From: Bacteroidota bacterium
Lineage (GTDB): Bacteria; Bacteroidota; Bacteroidia; Chitinophagales; UBA10324
Assembly (NCBI GenBank): GCA_014190575.1
Contig: BJGQ01000005.1
Span: 62,001-126,000, forward strand
DNA: 64,000 bases
Direction of reading: 5' to 3'
Shown: piece after piece, positions 38,516-46,043 of the stretch
Layout: each line of letters begins with the position of its first letter
Numbering within the stretch: the stretch's first letter is position 1
Translations under genes and position numbers: made by a program
Notes under the pieces: generated by a model
What the model was told of the DNA's origin: nothing
Database searches by the model: none
What the model saw: the letters and a program-made list of their open reading frames with translations, nothing else

Positions 38516-38781
38516 TTATTGTTTAAGAATTTTTGCAACGCAAACTGTTCCGTCATTCCATCGAATGTGCATCAGATAAATTCCTGAGGGAAATATTTCG
38601 GCGTAACAGTTAAATTATTTTTGTTGATGAAAGCGGTTTGTTAAACTGTTACACCTTTATTGATCATCAACTGCGCATCCCCTCATTTCAGTACATTATT
38701 TTCGAAATGAATGTCGCTGTAATCTGTAACCGAATTTTTAAAAACAGGAATTGTGTTATTGCAAATTTGAACAATTGAAAC
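38516..38781 (-). pseudogene. Decayed 3' end of a T9SS cargo gene
   Basis: The minus strand encodes a recognisable but broken C-terminus: VSIVQICNNTIPVFKNSVTD, then ENNVLK-stop, AQLMINKGVTV-stop, and after a frame change LTVTPK, FPSGIYLMHIRWNDGTVCVA and KILKQ-stop. The FPSGIYLMHI strand and KILKQ end are those of a type A sorting domain. Two in-frame stops and at least one frameshift make it non-functional. It fills the 328-bp gap between the beta-barrel gene and the sigma-factor promoter. Confidence 0.78.
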
Positions 38782-38805
38782 TCTAGTGGTAAGATATTAA
38801 TGAAA

Positions 38806-38835
38806 TTTGAATGACAGTATAAAAATCTACTTTTG
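38806..38835 (+). promoter_or_regulatory. Housekeeping-type promoter of the ECF sigma operon
   Basis: TTTG (38806-38809), an 18-bp spacer and TACTTTTG (38828-38835) match the Bacteroidota consensus. The -7 box ends only 4 bp before the ATG at 38840, so the transcript would be leaderless or the first ATG unused. No second ECF-type promoter motif is convincing. Confidence 0.65.
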
Positions 38836-38839
38836 ATTC

Positions 38840-39415
38840 ATGCAAGAATCCGAGAGTGGAACAAAGTCAACCGCAAGCATAAGCAAGTGGGTTCAGTTGT
38901 ATTCCGATAATTTATTCTCGTGGGCGCTGCACAAAACATCTTCGAAAGAAACTGCCGAAGATTTAGTGCAGGAAACTTTTCTTGCCGCGGTTCAGTCATT
39001 TGAAAAATTTAAAGGCAACAGCAATCCGAAAACATGGTTATTCGCTATTCTCAATAATAAAATAATTGATTTCTATCGCAGCAGTTATCGCAAACAATAT
39101 GCGAATGAAGAATTAATAGTCGAACATTTTTTTGGCGACACAGACCACTGGAAAAAAGAAGAAGCACCCAAAGAGTGGGCTGATGAAACAGGGCATCTTT
39201 TTGACGACTCGGAATTTCAAAAGGCATTTCATCATTGCATGAAAAAATTGCCGGGCAATTGGTTCTCTGCCATTCAATTAAAATTTATGGAAGAAAAAAG
39301 TGGAGAACACATTTGTCAGGAATTGGACATTACTCCGACTAACTTTTGGCAGATGCTTCATCGGGCAAAATTGCAATTGCGAAAATGTTTGGAATTAAAC
39401 TGGTTTAAAAAATAG
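38840..39415 (+). CDS. RNA polymerase sigma factor, ECF subfamily
   Basis: A 191-residue sigma-70-family factor with region 2 (LVQETFLAAVQSFEKFKGN, then PKTWLFAILNNKIIDFYR, about 35-75) and region 4 (LPGNWFSAIQLKFMEEKS, ICQELDITPTNFWQMLHRAK, about 130-185). The following gene encodes a zinc-type anti-sigma factor, so the pair forms a stress-responsive switch. The operon runs into exported methionine sulfoxide reductases and thioredoxin-fold proteins, which suggests envelope oxidative stress as the signal. No extended C-terminal domain is present. Confidence 0.9.
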   Translation: MQESESGTKSTASISKWVQLYSDNLFSWALHKTSSKETAEDLVQETFLAAVQSFEKFKGNSNPKTWLFAILNNKIIDFYRSSYRKQYANEELIVEHFFGDTDHWKKEEAPKEWADETGHLFDDSEFQKAFHHCMKKLPGNWFSAIQLKFMEEKSGEHICQELDITPTNFWQMLHRAKLQLRKCLELNWFKK

Positions 39416-39419
39416 AGTG

Positions 39420-39683
39420 ATGTATAAATTGAAGAACCTGATTACACTCTCCTGCAAAAGGGCAACCGAATTGATTGACAAAAAATCTATCGTAAAACTT
39501 TCAATTACCGAAACTGTTCAGATGCACATGCACACTGCAATCTGCGATGGCTGCACGCAATACAAAAAGCAAAGTATCATTTTAGATAAACTGCTTCGCA
39601 AACACATTCATATCAAAAACGAAAACGATGTTCCGCAAATCGAGAACAACCCATTGAAACAATTGATTATTTCCAAGCTTTAA
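39420..39683 (+). CDS. Soluble zinc-type anti-sigma factor (ZAS-like)
   Basis: Overlapping GTG (39417) and ATG (39420) starts; I use ATG (87 aa), 4 bp after the sigma stop. SCKRATELIDKK near the N-terminus and HTAICDGC (H-x3-C-x2-C, about residues 38-45) form the zinc-binding anti-sigma module. There is no transmembrane helix, so it must be cytoplasmic, as in the RsrA/ChrR class, where thiol oxidation or metal binding releases the sigma factor. That mode here is inference. Closely linked to the sigma gene. Confidence 0.8.
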   Translation: MYKLKNLITLSCKRATELIDKKSIVKLSITETVQMHMHTAICDGCTQYKKQSIILDKLLRKHIHIKNENDVPQIENNPLKQLIISKL

Positions 39684-39798
39684 TTTTTATACCGGCATCG
39701 TCTAAAAAATATTTTTTCATTCGCTTGTCAGGTTTCATCAACTGCTTCGACTGTTTGAATGTTAAACAAATTTTTAAACAAAAAACAAATTCAAACAA

Positions 39799-40341
39799 AT
39801 GAAAAAAATATTTTCCGCAACCGGCTTCTTCACCATCATCGCATTGCTCTTCAGTAGCTGCGGCGATGCGCAATCGAACAATATGAAAAAAGGTTCGATG
39901 TCAATGACAAAGGAAAAATCTGCGTATCCGATTCAACTCACCGATGAACAATGGAAAGAAAAACTGACATCGGAACAATACTACATACTGCGCGAGAACG
40001 GAACCGAGCGACCGGGCACCGGAAAGTATGACCACTTTTATGAGAAAGGAACTTACTATTCTGCTGCAACATTGCAACCGCTCTTCAGCTCCGATGCAAA
40101 GTTTAATTCAGGCACAGGTTGGCCAAGTTTCTATCAGCCCATTAGTCCCGATGCGGTGATAATGATAACCGACAGCAGCGATGGAATGGTGCGCACCGAA
40201 GTAGTAGATAGCAAAAGCGGCTCGCATCTCGGTCATGTGTTTGATGATGGACCTGCTCCAACGGGAAAAAGATTTTGTATGAATTCTGCTGCATTAATTT
40301 TTGTTCCGGAAGGTGGTGCTGCACCTGTTTCTTCAAAATAA
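39799..40341 (+). CDS. msrB: Exported lipoprotein methionine-R-sulfoxide reductase, zinc-less MsrB
   Basis: A 180-residue lipoprotein (lipobox LFSSC, Cys21) followed by a Met/Lys/Ser linker and a full MsrB domain (about 48-170). Catalytic cysteine in KRFCMNSAAL; the GSHLGHVFDDGP and GTGWPSFYQPI blocks are clear. The two CxxC zinc pairs of the usual form are absent: the first position reads YYSAATLQPLF and the second VDSKSGSHLG. Apart from the lipidated residue, only the catalytic Cys remains, so no intramolecular resolving Cys exists. It reduces Met-R-sulfoxide in the envelope, probably on the outer membrane, with an external thiol donor. Confidence 0.92.
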   Translation: MKKIFSATGFFTIIALLFSSCGDAQSNNMKKGSMSMTKEKSAYPIQLTDEQWKEKLTSEQYYILRENGTERPGTGKYDHFYEKGTYYSAATLQPLFSSDAKFNSGTGWPSFYQPISPDAVIMITDSSDGMVRTEVVDSKSGSHLGHVFDDGPAPTGKRFCMNSAALIFVPEGGAAPVSSK

Positions 40342-40358
40342 ATTTTTCTAAACAAAAG

Positions 40359-40391
40359 AGAAGTTCCACTTTTTTAAAAAGTGGAACTTCT
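40359..40391. repeat. 33-bp perfect palindrome between msrB and msrA
   Basis: AGAAGTTCCACTTTTT / AAAAAGTGGAACTTCT, 16 bp each side of one T. It lies 17 bp after the msrB stop. It may serve as an internal attenuator or 3' stabiliser. Its TTCCACT/AGTGGAA core recurs as a hairpin within the 3' end of ftsH (54982-55008), so it may belong to a repeat family. Confidence 0.8.
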
Positions 40392-40417
40392 AAATCAAAC
40401 GATAAAAAAATATCAAA

Positions 40418-41056
40418 ATGAAATCACTACTTGTTTCTCTGCTGCTCGCCACAGTTCTTACATCGTGTGCGCAAACGCAAACCAAAACTTCCGATATGAA
40501 AATGGACTCGTCAACTCCTTCTACATATGAAGCAGTGGCAACATTTTCAGAAGGTTGTTTCTGGCATGCTGAAATTGTGTTTCAAAGTTTAGTGGGAGTG
40601 CGCGATGCGGTGTCGGGTTATAGCGGCGGCACTGATACCAATCCTTCTTACGAAAAAGTTTGCACCGGCACTACTGGTCATGCGGAATCGGTGCAGGTGT
40701 ATTACGACCCAAAAAAAATTTCTTATCAGGAATTAGTGAAAGCATTTTTTGCAAGCATGGACCCGACGCAACTGAATCGCCAGGGAAATGATGAGGGCAC
40801 GCAATACCGCTCAGTTGTTTTTTACAGAAGCGAAAATGAAAAACAAATTATTGAAGCGGAGATTAAACAGTTGACCGATTCAAAAAAGTATTCGGAAAAA
40901 ATTGTGACGGAAGTGGTTCCGTTCCAAAAATTTTATCCTGCAGAAGATTATCATCAGGAATACATTGCCAATCATCCCGACAATGGATATGTGCGCAATG
41001 TTTCTATTCCTGAATTCGAAGAATTTAAAAAAGAGTTTAAAGGAAATTTTAAGTAG
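40418..41056 (+). CDS. msrA: Exported lipoprotein methionine-S-sulfoxide reductase MsrA
   Basis: A 212-residue lipoprotein (signal ending VLTSC, Cys17) with a complete MsrA domain; catalytic Cys in FSEGCFWHAEIVF (about residue 51). The usual C-terminal recycling cysteine is missing: the NGY-C position reads DNGYVRNV. The conserved KVCTGTTGHAE cysteine is present but is not a recycling residue in known MsrA. With MsrB upstream it forms a complementary pair that repairs both sulfoxide stereoisomers outside the cytoplasm. 77 bp separate the genes. Confidence 0.93.
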   Translation: MKSLLVSLLLATVLTSCAQTQTKTSDMKMDSSTPSTYEAVATFSEGCFWHAEIVFQSLVGVRDAVSGYSGGTDTNPSYEKVCTGTTGHAESVQVYYDPKKISYQELVKAFFASMDPTQLNRQGNDEGTQYRSVVFYRSENEKQIIEAEIKQLTDSKKYSEKIVTEVVPFQKFYPAEDYHQEYIANHPDNGYVRNVSIPEFEEFKKEFKGNFK

Positions 41057-41069
41057 CAAAAAACTTTTC

Positions 41070-41816
41070 ATGAAAAAAATTGCGCTTGCATTTTTAATTC
41101 TCTCTGTGATTCTGATAACGAATAGTTTTAAAACTCCACCGCAGTTTGAACCGGTGGCGGTGGTAGAATTATTCACTTCGCAGGGATGTTCGAGTTGCCC
41201 ACCTGCGGACAAACTGCTTGCGCAAACAATTGCAGAAGCGAAGAAGGATGGAAAGAAAATTTTTGCGCTCTCGTTTCATGTTGATTATTGGAATCGGTTG
41301 GGATGGACTGACCCGTTCAGTGATAAAAAATATTCGGACCGACAGAGTGAATATGCAAATGCAATCAGCGGCAGTTCGGTTTACACCCCGCAAATGGTAA
41401 TGAATGGCAGCACACAATTTGTTGGCTCCGATGAAAGTGGTTTAAACAATGCGCTCACAAAAGCACTGAACACCAAAACGGAAGCAACATTCAAAAGTTT
41501 ATCAGCATCAATGGAAGATGGAAAAGCGCCGCAGGTGCAGTTTACACTCGATGGAAATTTTACAGGATGCAAAATAAATTTTGCGCTCGTGTCATTGAGC
41601 GAAACCACCATTATCAAGCGCGGAGAAAACGGCGGGCATACGCTGGTAAATGAAAATGTGGTGCGACAGTTTATTACCCAACCTGCAACTGTTACAGGTC
41701 AAGTCAATTTTGAAGCAGAACCACTTCCGCTAAAAAATAATGCCGCAATCGTTGCATTCATTCAGCACACCGGTGATTATAAAATTATCGGAGTTGCAAT
41801 GGCTCATTTAAATTGA
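41070..41816 (+). CDS. DUF1223 thioredoxin-fold exported protein
   Basis: The ORF track opens at 40965 within msrA; ATG 41070 with a signal-like segment (IALAFLILSVILITNSF) is the natural start (248 aa). LFTSQGCSSCPPADKLLA carries a CxxC on a thioredoxin fold and HVDYWNRLGW, YTPQMVMNG are DUF1223 family blocks. Members are secreted or periplasmic and of unknown function. It lies 13 bp after msrA in the same direction, an operon arrangement. A role as thiol donor or disulfide exchanger for the Msr pair is inference from this context. Confidence 0.87.
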   Translation: MKKIALAFLILSVILITNSFKTPPQFEPVAVVELFTSQGCSSCPPADKLLAQTIAEAKKDGKKIFALSFHVDYWNRLGWTDPFSDKKYSDRQSEYANAISGSSVYTPQMVMNGSTQFVGSDESGLNNALTKALNTKTEATFKSLSASMEDGKAPQVQFTLDGNFTGCKINFALVSLSETTIIKRGENGGHTLVNENVVRQFITQPATVTGQVNFEAEPLPLKNNAAIVAFIQHTGDYKIIGVAMAHLN

Positions 41817-41868
41817 AATAAAAATTTCGTTACACTTCATTCAAAAAAATCAATCAAAAAAAATTCCT

Positions 41869-42879
41869 ATGAAAAAACTTTTCTTTCTACTTATCATTTT
41901 CACCGTACACTTTTCATCTTTCAATTCTTCGGCGCAGGTTCCGAAAAAAATTGTGGTGGAACATTTCACCAATACAAAGTGCAGCATTTGTGCATCGCGC
42001 AATCCGGGTTTCTACACTAATCTCTTTTCGCAAACCGATGTATTGCATTTATCCATTCATCCGAGTGCGCCTTACAGTGGCTGTTTGCTTTACCAACAAA
42101 ACGCAACCGACAACGATGCACGCACCAACTATTACGGTGTGTATGGTGGCACTCCGAGATTGGTGATTAACGGAAATGTTATTTCAAACTCTGCAGATTA
42201 TTCTAATAGCAACATCTTCCTTCCATATCAACTACTCACCACGCCGGCAAGTATTCGCATTGTGCAGGAAAAATTCGGCAGCGATTCTATCCACTCCACT
42301 GTGATAATTAAAGCAGAAGCCACACACTCGCTCGGAAATCTTTCGCTATTTGTATCGCTTGCTGAAGACACTGTTTTTTATACTGGCACTAATGGCGAAT
42401 CGTTGCACTACAATGTTTTTCGAAAATCATTAACTGCTCCTATAGGTATGAGTGTTACACTGCCCGCGGCTGTTGGCGATTCGGTGATGTATGTTTTTTC
42501 ATCAGCATCAAATCCGCTTTGGGATTTCTCAAGAATTTATACGCTCGCAATTTTGCAGGATAGTGCAACAAAAGATTTAGTGCAAGCAGAGCGGGCTTCG
42601 GTGAATGACACAGCAGTTGCAAATGGAATTTGGGAATTCGATTCTGATTGTATGCTTCAGCTTTATCCAAATCCTGTTAGTAGTTGGCTTACAGTTCCGT
42701 TCAGCGGAGCAAGCACTGCGTTGGTTTCCATTTACAGTTTAAATGGCGAATTGGTTTTTCAAAAAGAAGTTTCATCTGCACAGCCGCATATTTTTTTGCA
42801 GGAGTTACCAAGTGCAACTTATGTGCTTACTATTCTTGATGGAGAAAAAAAATATTCGGTAAAATTTGTTAAACAATAA
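41869..42879 (+). CDS. Omp28-like T9SS cargo with thioredoxin-fold CxxC
   Basis: A 336-residue protein with signal peptide (NSSAQ), an Omp28-type thioredoxin-like domain with a CSIC motif in HFTNTKCSICASRNPGFY, LSIHPSAPYSG, YYGVYGGTPRLVING, and a beta-rich middle. The C-terminus is a T9SS type A sorting domain (LQLYPNPVSSWLTVP, LPSATYVLTILDG and KYSVKFVKQ), so it should be displayed on or released from the surface. It is the second of three consecutive genes for exported CxxC proteins after msrA, 52 bp past DUF1223. Confidence 0.87.
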   Translation: MKKLFFLLIIFTVHFSSFNSSAQVPKKIVVEHFTNTKCSICASRNPGFYTNLFSQTDVLHLSIHPSAPYSGCLLYQQNATDNDARTNYYGVYGGTPRLVINGNVISNSADYSNSNIFLPYQLLTTPASIRIVQEKFGSDSIHSTVIIKAEATHSLGNLSLFVSLAEDTVFYTGTNGESLHYNVFRKSLTAPIGMSVTLPAAVGDSVMYVFSSASNPLWDFSRIYTLAILQDSATKDLVQAERASVNDTAVANGIWEFDSDCMLQLYPNPVSSWLTVPFSGASTALVSIYSLNGELVFQKEVSSAQPHIFLQELPSATYVLTILDGEKKYSVKFVKQ

Positions 42880-42935
42880 AGTTGGTTGAACAGAAATTAT
42901 TTTCATTGGTTGTGCTGTCGTTAAGATTTAACAAC

Positions 42936-43541
42936 ATGAAATTTTTTTTCGGACTAATAGCCGTTTTTATTTTTTATCAATCGAGTGCGCAAATACCTGC
43001 ACACAAATACAAAACCGGGTATGCGTTGCCGCATTTAGTTCTCGCTGATGCGTTTGGTAATATCACCGATACCGATTCGCTGCGCGGTCATAAAATTCTC
43101 ATCACCTTCAACCGATATGTCAATTGTCCGCTTTGTAATTTCAGAACACACGAGTTGCTTGAGTATTATGATTCACTGAAGCGGGCGGGATTTATTTTTA
43201 TTTCCATCTATGAATCCGGGAAAGAAACTTTGACCGAATACACCACCAAGGAAGAAATTCCGTTCATCATGATTCCCAATCCTGATTTATCGTTATACAA
43301 ATTATTTAAAGTGAAACGAAGCTGGCTCAAATCCTTTACCGGATTGTTTCATCACTTCAGTGCAAAACATAAACCCGGAATAAAATTATTCAAGCAGCGA
43401 TACAAACGCGATGGACATCTCAATCAAATAGGCGCAGATTTTCTGATAGATGAAGAAGGAATCGTTCACATTGCCTACTACGGAAAATATGTCGGCGACC
43501 ATTATCCGGTGAATGAAATTGTCAAGTGGGTGATGGAATGA
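42936..43541 (+). CDS. Exported redoxin (AhpC/TSA-like) with CPLC motif
   Basis: I start at ATG 42936 instead of TTG 42882, which places the signal peptide (FFGLIAVFIFYQSSAQ) at the N-terminus; 201 residues. The thioredoxin-fold part has FNRYVNCPLCNFRTHELL (CxxC at about 63-66), FISIYESGKETL and GADFLIDEEGIVHIAYYG, fitting the AhpC/TSA_2 redoxin family. A thiol peroxidase or reductase role in the periplasm is likely. It ends the plus-strand operon; the molybdoenzyme gene converges on it. Confidence 0.83.
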   Translation: MKFFFGLIAVFIFYQSSAQIPAHKYKTGYALPHLVLADAFGNITDTDSLRGHKILITFNRYVNCPLCNFRTHELLEYYDSLKRAGFIFISIYESGKETLTEYTTKEEIPFIMIPNPDLSLYKLFKVKRSWLKSFTGLFHHFSAKHKPGIKLFKQRYKRDGHLNQIGADFLIDEEGIVHIAYYGKYVGDHYPVNEIVKWVME

Positions 43542-43584
43542 AATATTTTGTTTACCCCAGTTTCAAATTAATTGTCAAACGAAA

Positions 43585-44391
43585 TCAAAGTGCGGCATCG
43601 TAATCATACCCGCGCTCGAACCAATAATCTTTTGGTCGTGTATCACTGAATCGGATAGTGCCGATCCATTTAAGATTTTTTATTCCGTACTTGAGCGGTA
43701 TGATCAGCCGCAATGGATAACCCTGATTGTCGGGCAATTGTTTTTCATTCATTTCATAAGCAAGTAAAGTTTGCGAATGAATCATGCTCTTCATATCAAT
43801 TCCCACATAGTATGCACCATCGGGAGTTTCGAGTGAAACATATTTATATAAATCTTCGGGATTATTTTTATCTGGTGCATTTCCACTGTGTGTGCCGAGA
43901 TTATATTTAGAAATGAAATCGAAAAACCGGCACCCGCCCCAGAATGAAATCTGGCTCCAGCCTTCCACGCATTTGAAATTGAAACACTCTTCCTGTTTCG
44001 GAATTTGCAAAATATCATTGAGACATAAAATCAAAACAGAGTCGCCGGGGTTTTTCGGATTGGAGTGTAACACCCGCAATCGCCAAACTGAAGTGTCGTG
44101 CGACCCTTTGTTTCCGTAGTATCCGTTTGCCCGAACATTTTTTGCTCCTTCCGATTTCGAATATGTTTTTACCAAATCATTTTCACTGAAAAAAAAGTTG
44201 TTGACTTTTTCATTTGTATTCAAGACTGTGCGAAGCGGTTTATACTGACCATCTGATTTCTCTGAATTGCGAACCCACATCCACACACCAATTGCAACGC
44301 TGATGAGCAGAAAAAAAACACCGAAAGAAATCAGCGACTTTTTTCTGATTTTTTTATTCATTAATTGTTCTTCGGTTAATTTTTCTTTCAT
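43585..44391 (-). CDS. Sulfite oxidase-fold molybdopterin oxidoreductase, membrane anchored
   Basis: A 268-residue protein with one N-terminal membrane segment (SLISFGVFFLLISVAIGVWM, about 19-38) and an oxidoreductase molybdopterin domain. The Mo-ligating cysteine is in FNFKCVEGWSQISFWGG (about residue 135), followed by VSLETPDGAYYVGIDM and GYPLRLIIPLKYGIKN typical of the MsrP/YedY group. No twin-arginine motif is seen, although molybdoproteins of this group are normally Tat exported. It overlaps the cytochrome b gene by 4 bp, so the pair is one electron-transfer unit. Substrate: methionine sulfoxide or another S/N-oxide; not certain. Confidence 0.85.
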   Translation of the reverse strand: MKEKLTEEQLMNKKIRKKSLISFGVFFLLISVAIGVWMWVRNSEKSDGQYKPLRTVLNTNEKVNNFFFSENDLVKTYSKSEGAKNVRANGYYGNKGSHDTSVWRLRVLHSNPKNPGDSVLILCLNDILQIPKQEECFNFKCVEGWSQISFWGGCRFFDFISKYNLGTHSGNAPDKNNPEDLYKYVSLETPDGAYYVGIDMKSMIHSQTLLAYEMNEKQLPDNQGYPLRLIIPLKYGIKNLKWIGTIRFSDTRPKDYWFERGYDYDAAL

Positions 44392-45170
44392 TGTTCAGTA
44401 GAATTTTCATCAGCAATATTTTCAGGAGTAATTTTTTCAATCTCAGTTTTTGATTCTGTAATTTTTTCTTTTTGAAAGGGTTTGGATTCCTGTGGACTTT
44501 CAACTGCCAACTGCTTTAAAGAACCAACAACTTCCCACCCTGTCACCATAGCTCTGAAATTATTCCATCCTGCCCGAATCACCTGCATAATGTGCACGAG
44601 AAAAAACAACACATATCCGATGGTTAAAATAAAATGAATTATGCGCGCGCTTTCGTATCCGCCAAGTAGAAATGTAACAGTTTGCCATTGCACTGGTTTG
44701 TAAATCGCAATTCCGCTTAGCACCGAAAAAATTCCCATGATGATGATAGCAGTGTATGCAATTTGTTGCGCGCCGTTAAATTTTTTTTCCGGCAATGGTT
44801 TTCTAGAAATAAATAAATCGTGTAGCAAAACCTGCCAGGCTTCTTTAAATGATTTTTTATTTGGCAACAGGTAGCGCCACTCTCCTGAGAAAATGGTGTA
44901 AAGAATATAGAACAAACCATTGAGCATAAACAACCACATAAATGTAAAATGGTAAGCCATGCCTTCGGAAAGCCGGTGCTCAACATTCAATGATTTATAA
45001 ACAGGATCGGGGAAAAATTTAAAAACTAAAAAATCACCAAGCGAGATTTTATAAATATCATTTGCCCAGTAAATCAAAAGCCCACTCCAAATCATCACGG
45101 CAAGCACCGGAAAATTTACCCAGTGAGTCCAGCGAATAACAAATGGATGTTTCGGAATAATTTTTTTCAT
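44388..45170 (-). CDS. Cytochrome b561/Ni-Fe hydrogenase-type cytochrome b subunit
   Basis: A 260-residue membrane protein with four to five helices and the histidine pattern of the cytochrome b561 bacterial family: FVIRWTHWVNFPVL at the N-terminus, NVEHRLSEGMAYHFTFMW, and IIHFILTIGYVLFFLVHIMQV. It would pass electrons from quinol to the molybdoenzyme encoded next (ATGA overlap). The C-terminal 40 residues are a charged Glu/Lys-rich tail not typical of the family. It is unlike the MsrQ partner of MsrP in family membership but fills the same position. Confidence 0.85.
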   Translation of the reverse strand: MKKIIPKHPFVIRWTHWVNFPVLAVMIWSGLLIYWANDIYKISLGDFLVFKFFPDPVYKSLNVEHRLSEGMAYHFTFMWLFMLNGLFYILYTIFSGEWRYLLPNKKSFKEAWQVLLHDLFISRKPLPEKKFNGAQQIAYTAIIIMGIFSVLSGIAIYKPVQWQTVTFLLGGYESARIIHFILTIGYVLFFLVHIMQVIRAGWNNFRAMVTGWEVVGSLKQLAVESPQESKPFQKEKITESKTEIEKITPENIADENSTEQ

Positions 45171-45255
45171 CGGGTGATTGTGAGACGAAACTTACGAATA
45201 AAATTCTCTCGTAGTTTTAAAAGCCAGGAAAGATTCCGGAAAATTTTAGCAATCA

Positions 45256-45966
45256 TTAACTCATCGGCAAATCCATAATCAAAACTTCAGCATCAGCAGT
45301 TGCCATAAGGCTGAATAAATTAGTTTCTGAAATTCCCATTCCATCGCGGCGGTTTAGTTGTTGCCCTTCAACTATTACACTTCCTTCAATCACAAAAATG
45401 TAGGCTCCGTTTCCTTCGCGCTGAAGTTTATAATGTGTCTCTTCTCCTTTATCAAACTGACCCACATGAAACCACGCATCTTGCTGAATCCACATTCCTT
45501 TATCTACTGGTCCGGGCTCTATAATTTTCTGCCAGCGGTTTTTCCGTTCGCTCAGTTCAAGTGCCATCTGATCGTATCGAGGTGTAACATTCCGCTTATT
45601 CGGGAACACCCAGATTTGTAAAAGTTTAGCCGCATCATCTTTACTGTGATTGTACTCACTGTGATGAATTCCTGTGCCCGCACTCATTACCTGAATTTCC
45701 CCTGGTTTTATCACACCAATATTTCCCATACTGTCCTTGTGTTCAAGCGCCCCTTCAAGCATGATGGTGATGATTTCCATATTGTCGTGTGGGTGCATTC
45801 CGAATCCTGTATCGCCATCTATGGCATCATCATTCAAAACACGCAGCACACCAAAATGCATTCTGTCAGAAGCATAATAATTCGCAAAACTGAAAGTGTG
45901 ATAGGTATTCAGCCAGCCATGACTTGCATGACCACGCGATTCAGCTTTGTGATAAATGGTTTTCAT
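45256..45966 (-). CDS. Pirin family protein
   Basis: A 236-residue bicupin. The metal-binding motif is in GFGMHPHDNMEIITIMLEG (two His and Glu) and the fourth ligand in GIHHSEYNHS, with the YhhW-like quercetin 2,3-dioxygenase layout and an N-terminal RGHASHGWLNTYHTFSF block. Members oxidise flavonols in vitro; the natural role is unclear, and they often appear in oxidative stress gene neighbourhoods, as here next to the redox locus. It is a separate minus-strand unit divergent from the GNAT gene. Confidence 0.92.
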   Translation of the reverse strand: MKTIYHKAESRGHASHGWLNTYHTFSFANYYASDRMHFGVLRVLNDDAIDGDTGFGMHPHDNMEIITIMLEGALEHKDSMGNIGVIKPGEIQVMSAGTGIHHSEYNHSKDDAAKLLQIWVFPNKRNVTPRYDQMALELSERKNRWQKIIEPGPVDKGMWIQQDAWFHVGQFDKGEETHYKLQREGNGAYIFVIEGSVIVEGQQLNRRDGMGISETNLFSLMATADAEVLIMDLPMS

Positions 45967-46043
45967 TTTTCGTAATTATTTTCATGAAGAACAATGATAA
46001 AGAAAAATGATTCCATTAAAATTGTTGTCTGAAAGAAACAGAA

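Noticed and set aside
38768-38806. ECF-type autoregulatory promoter (GAAAC ... CGTC) before the sigma gene
   Set aside because: A GAAAC is present near 38777 but no CGTC-like -10 box at proper spacing; the housekeeping promoter fits better.
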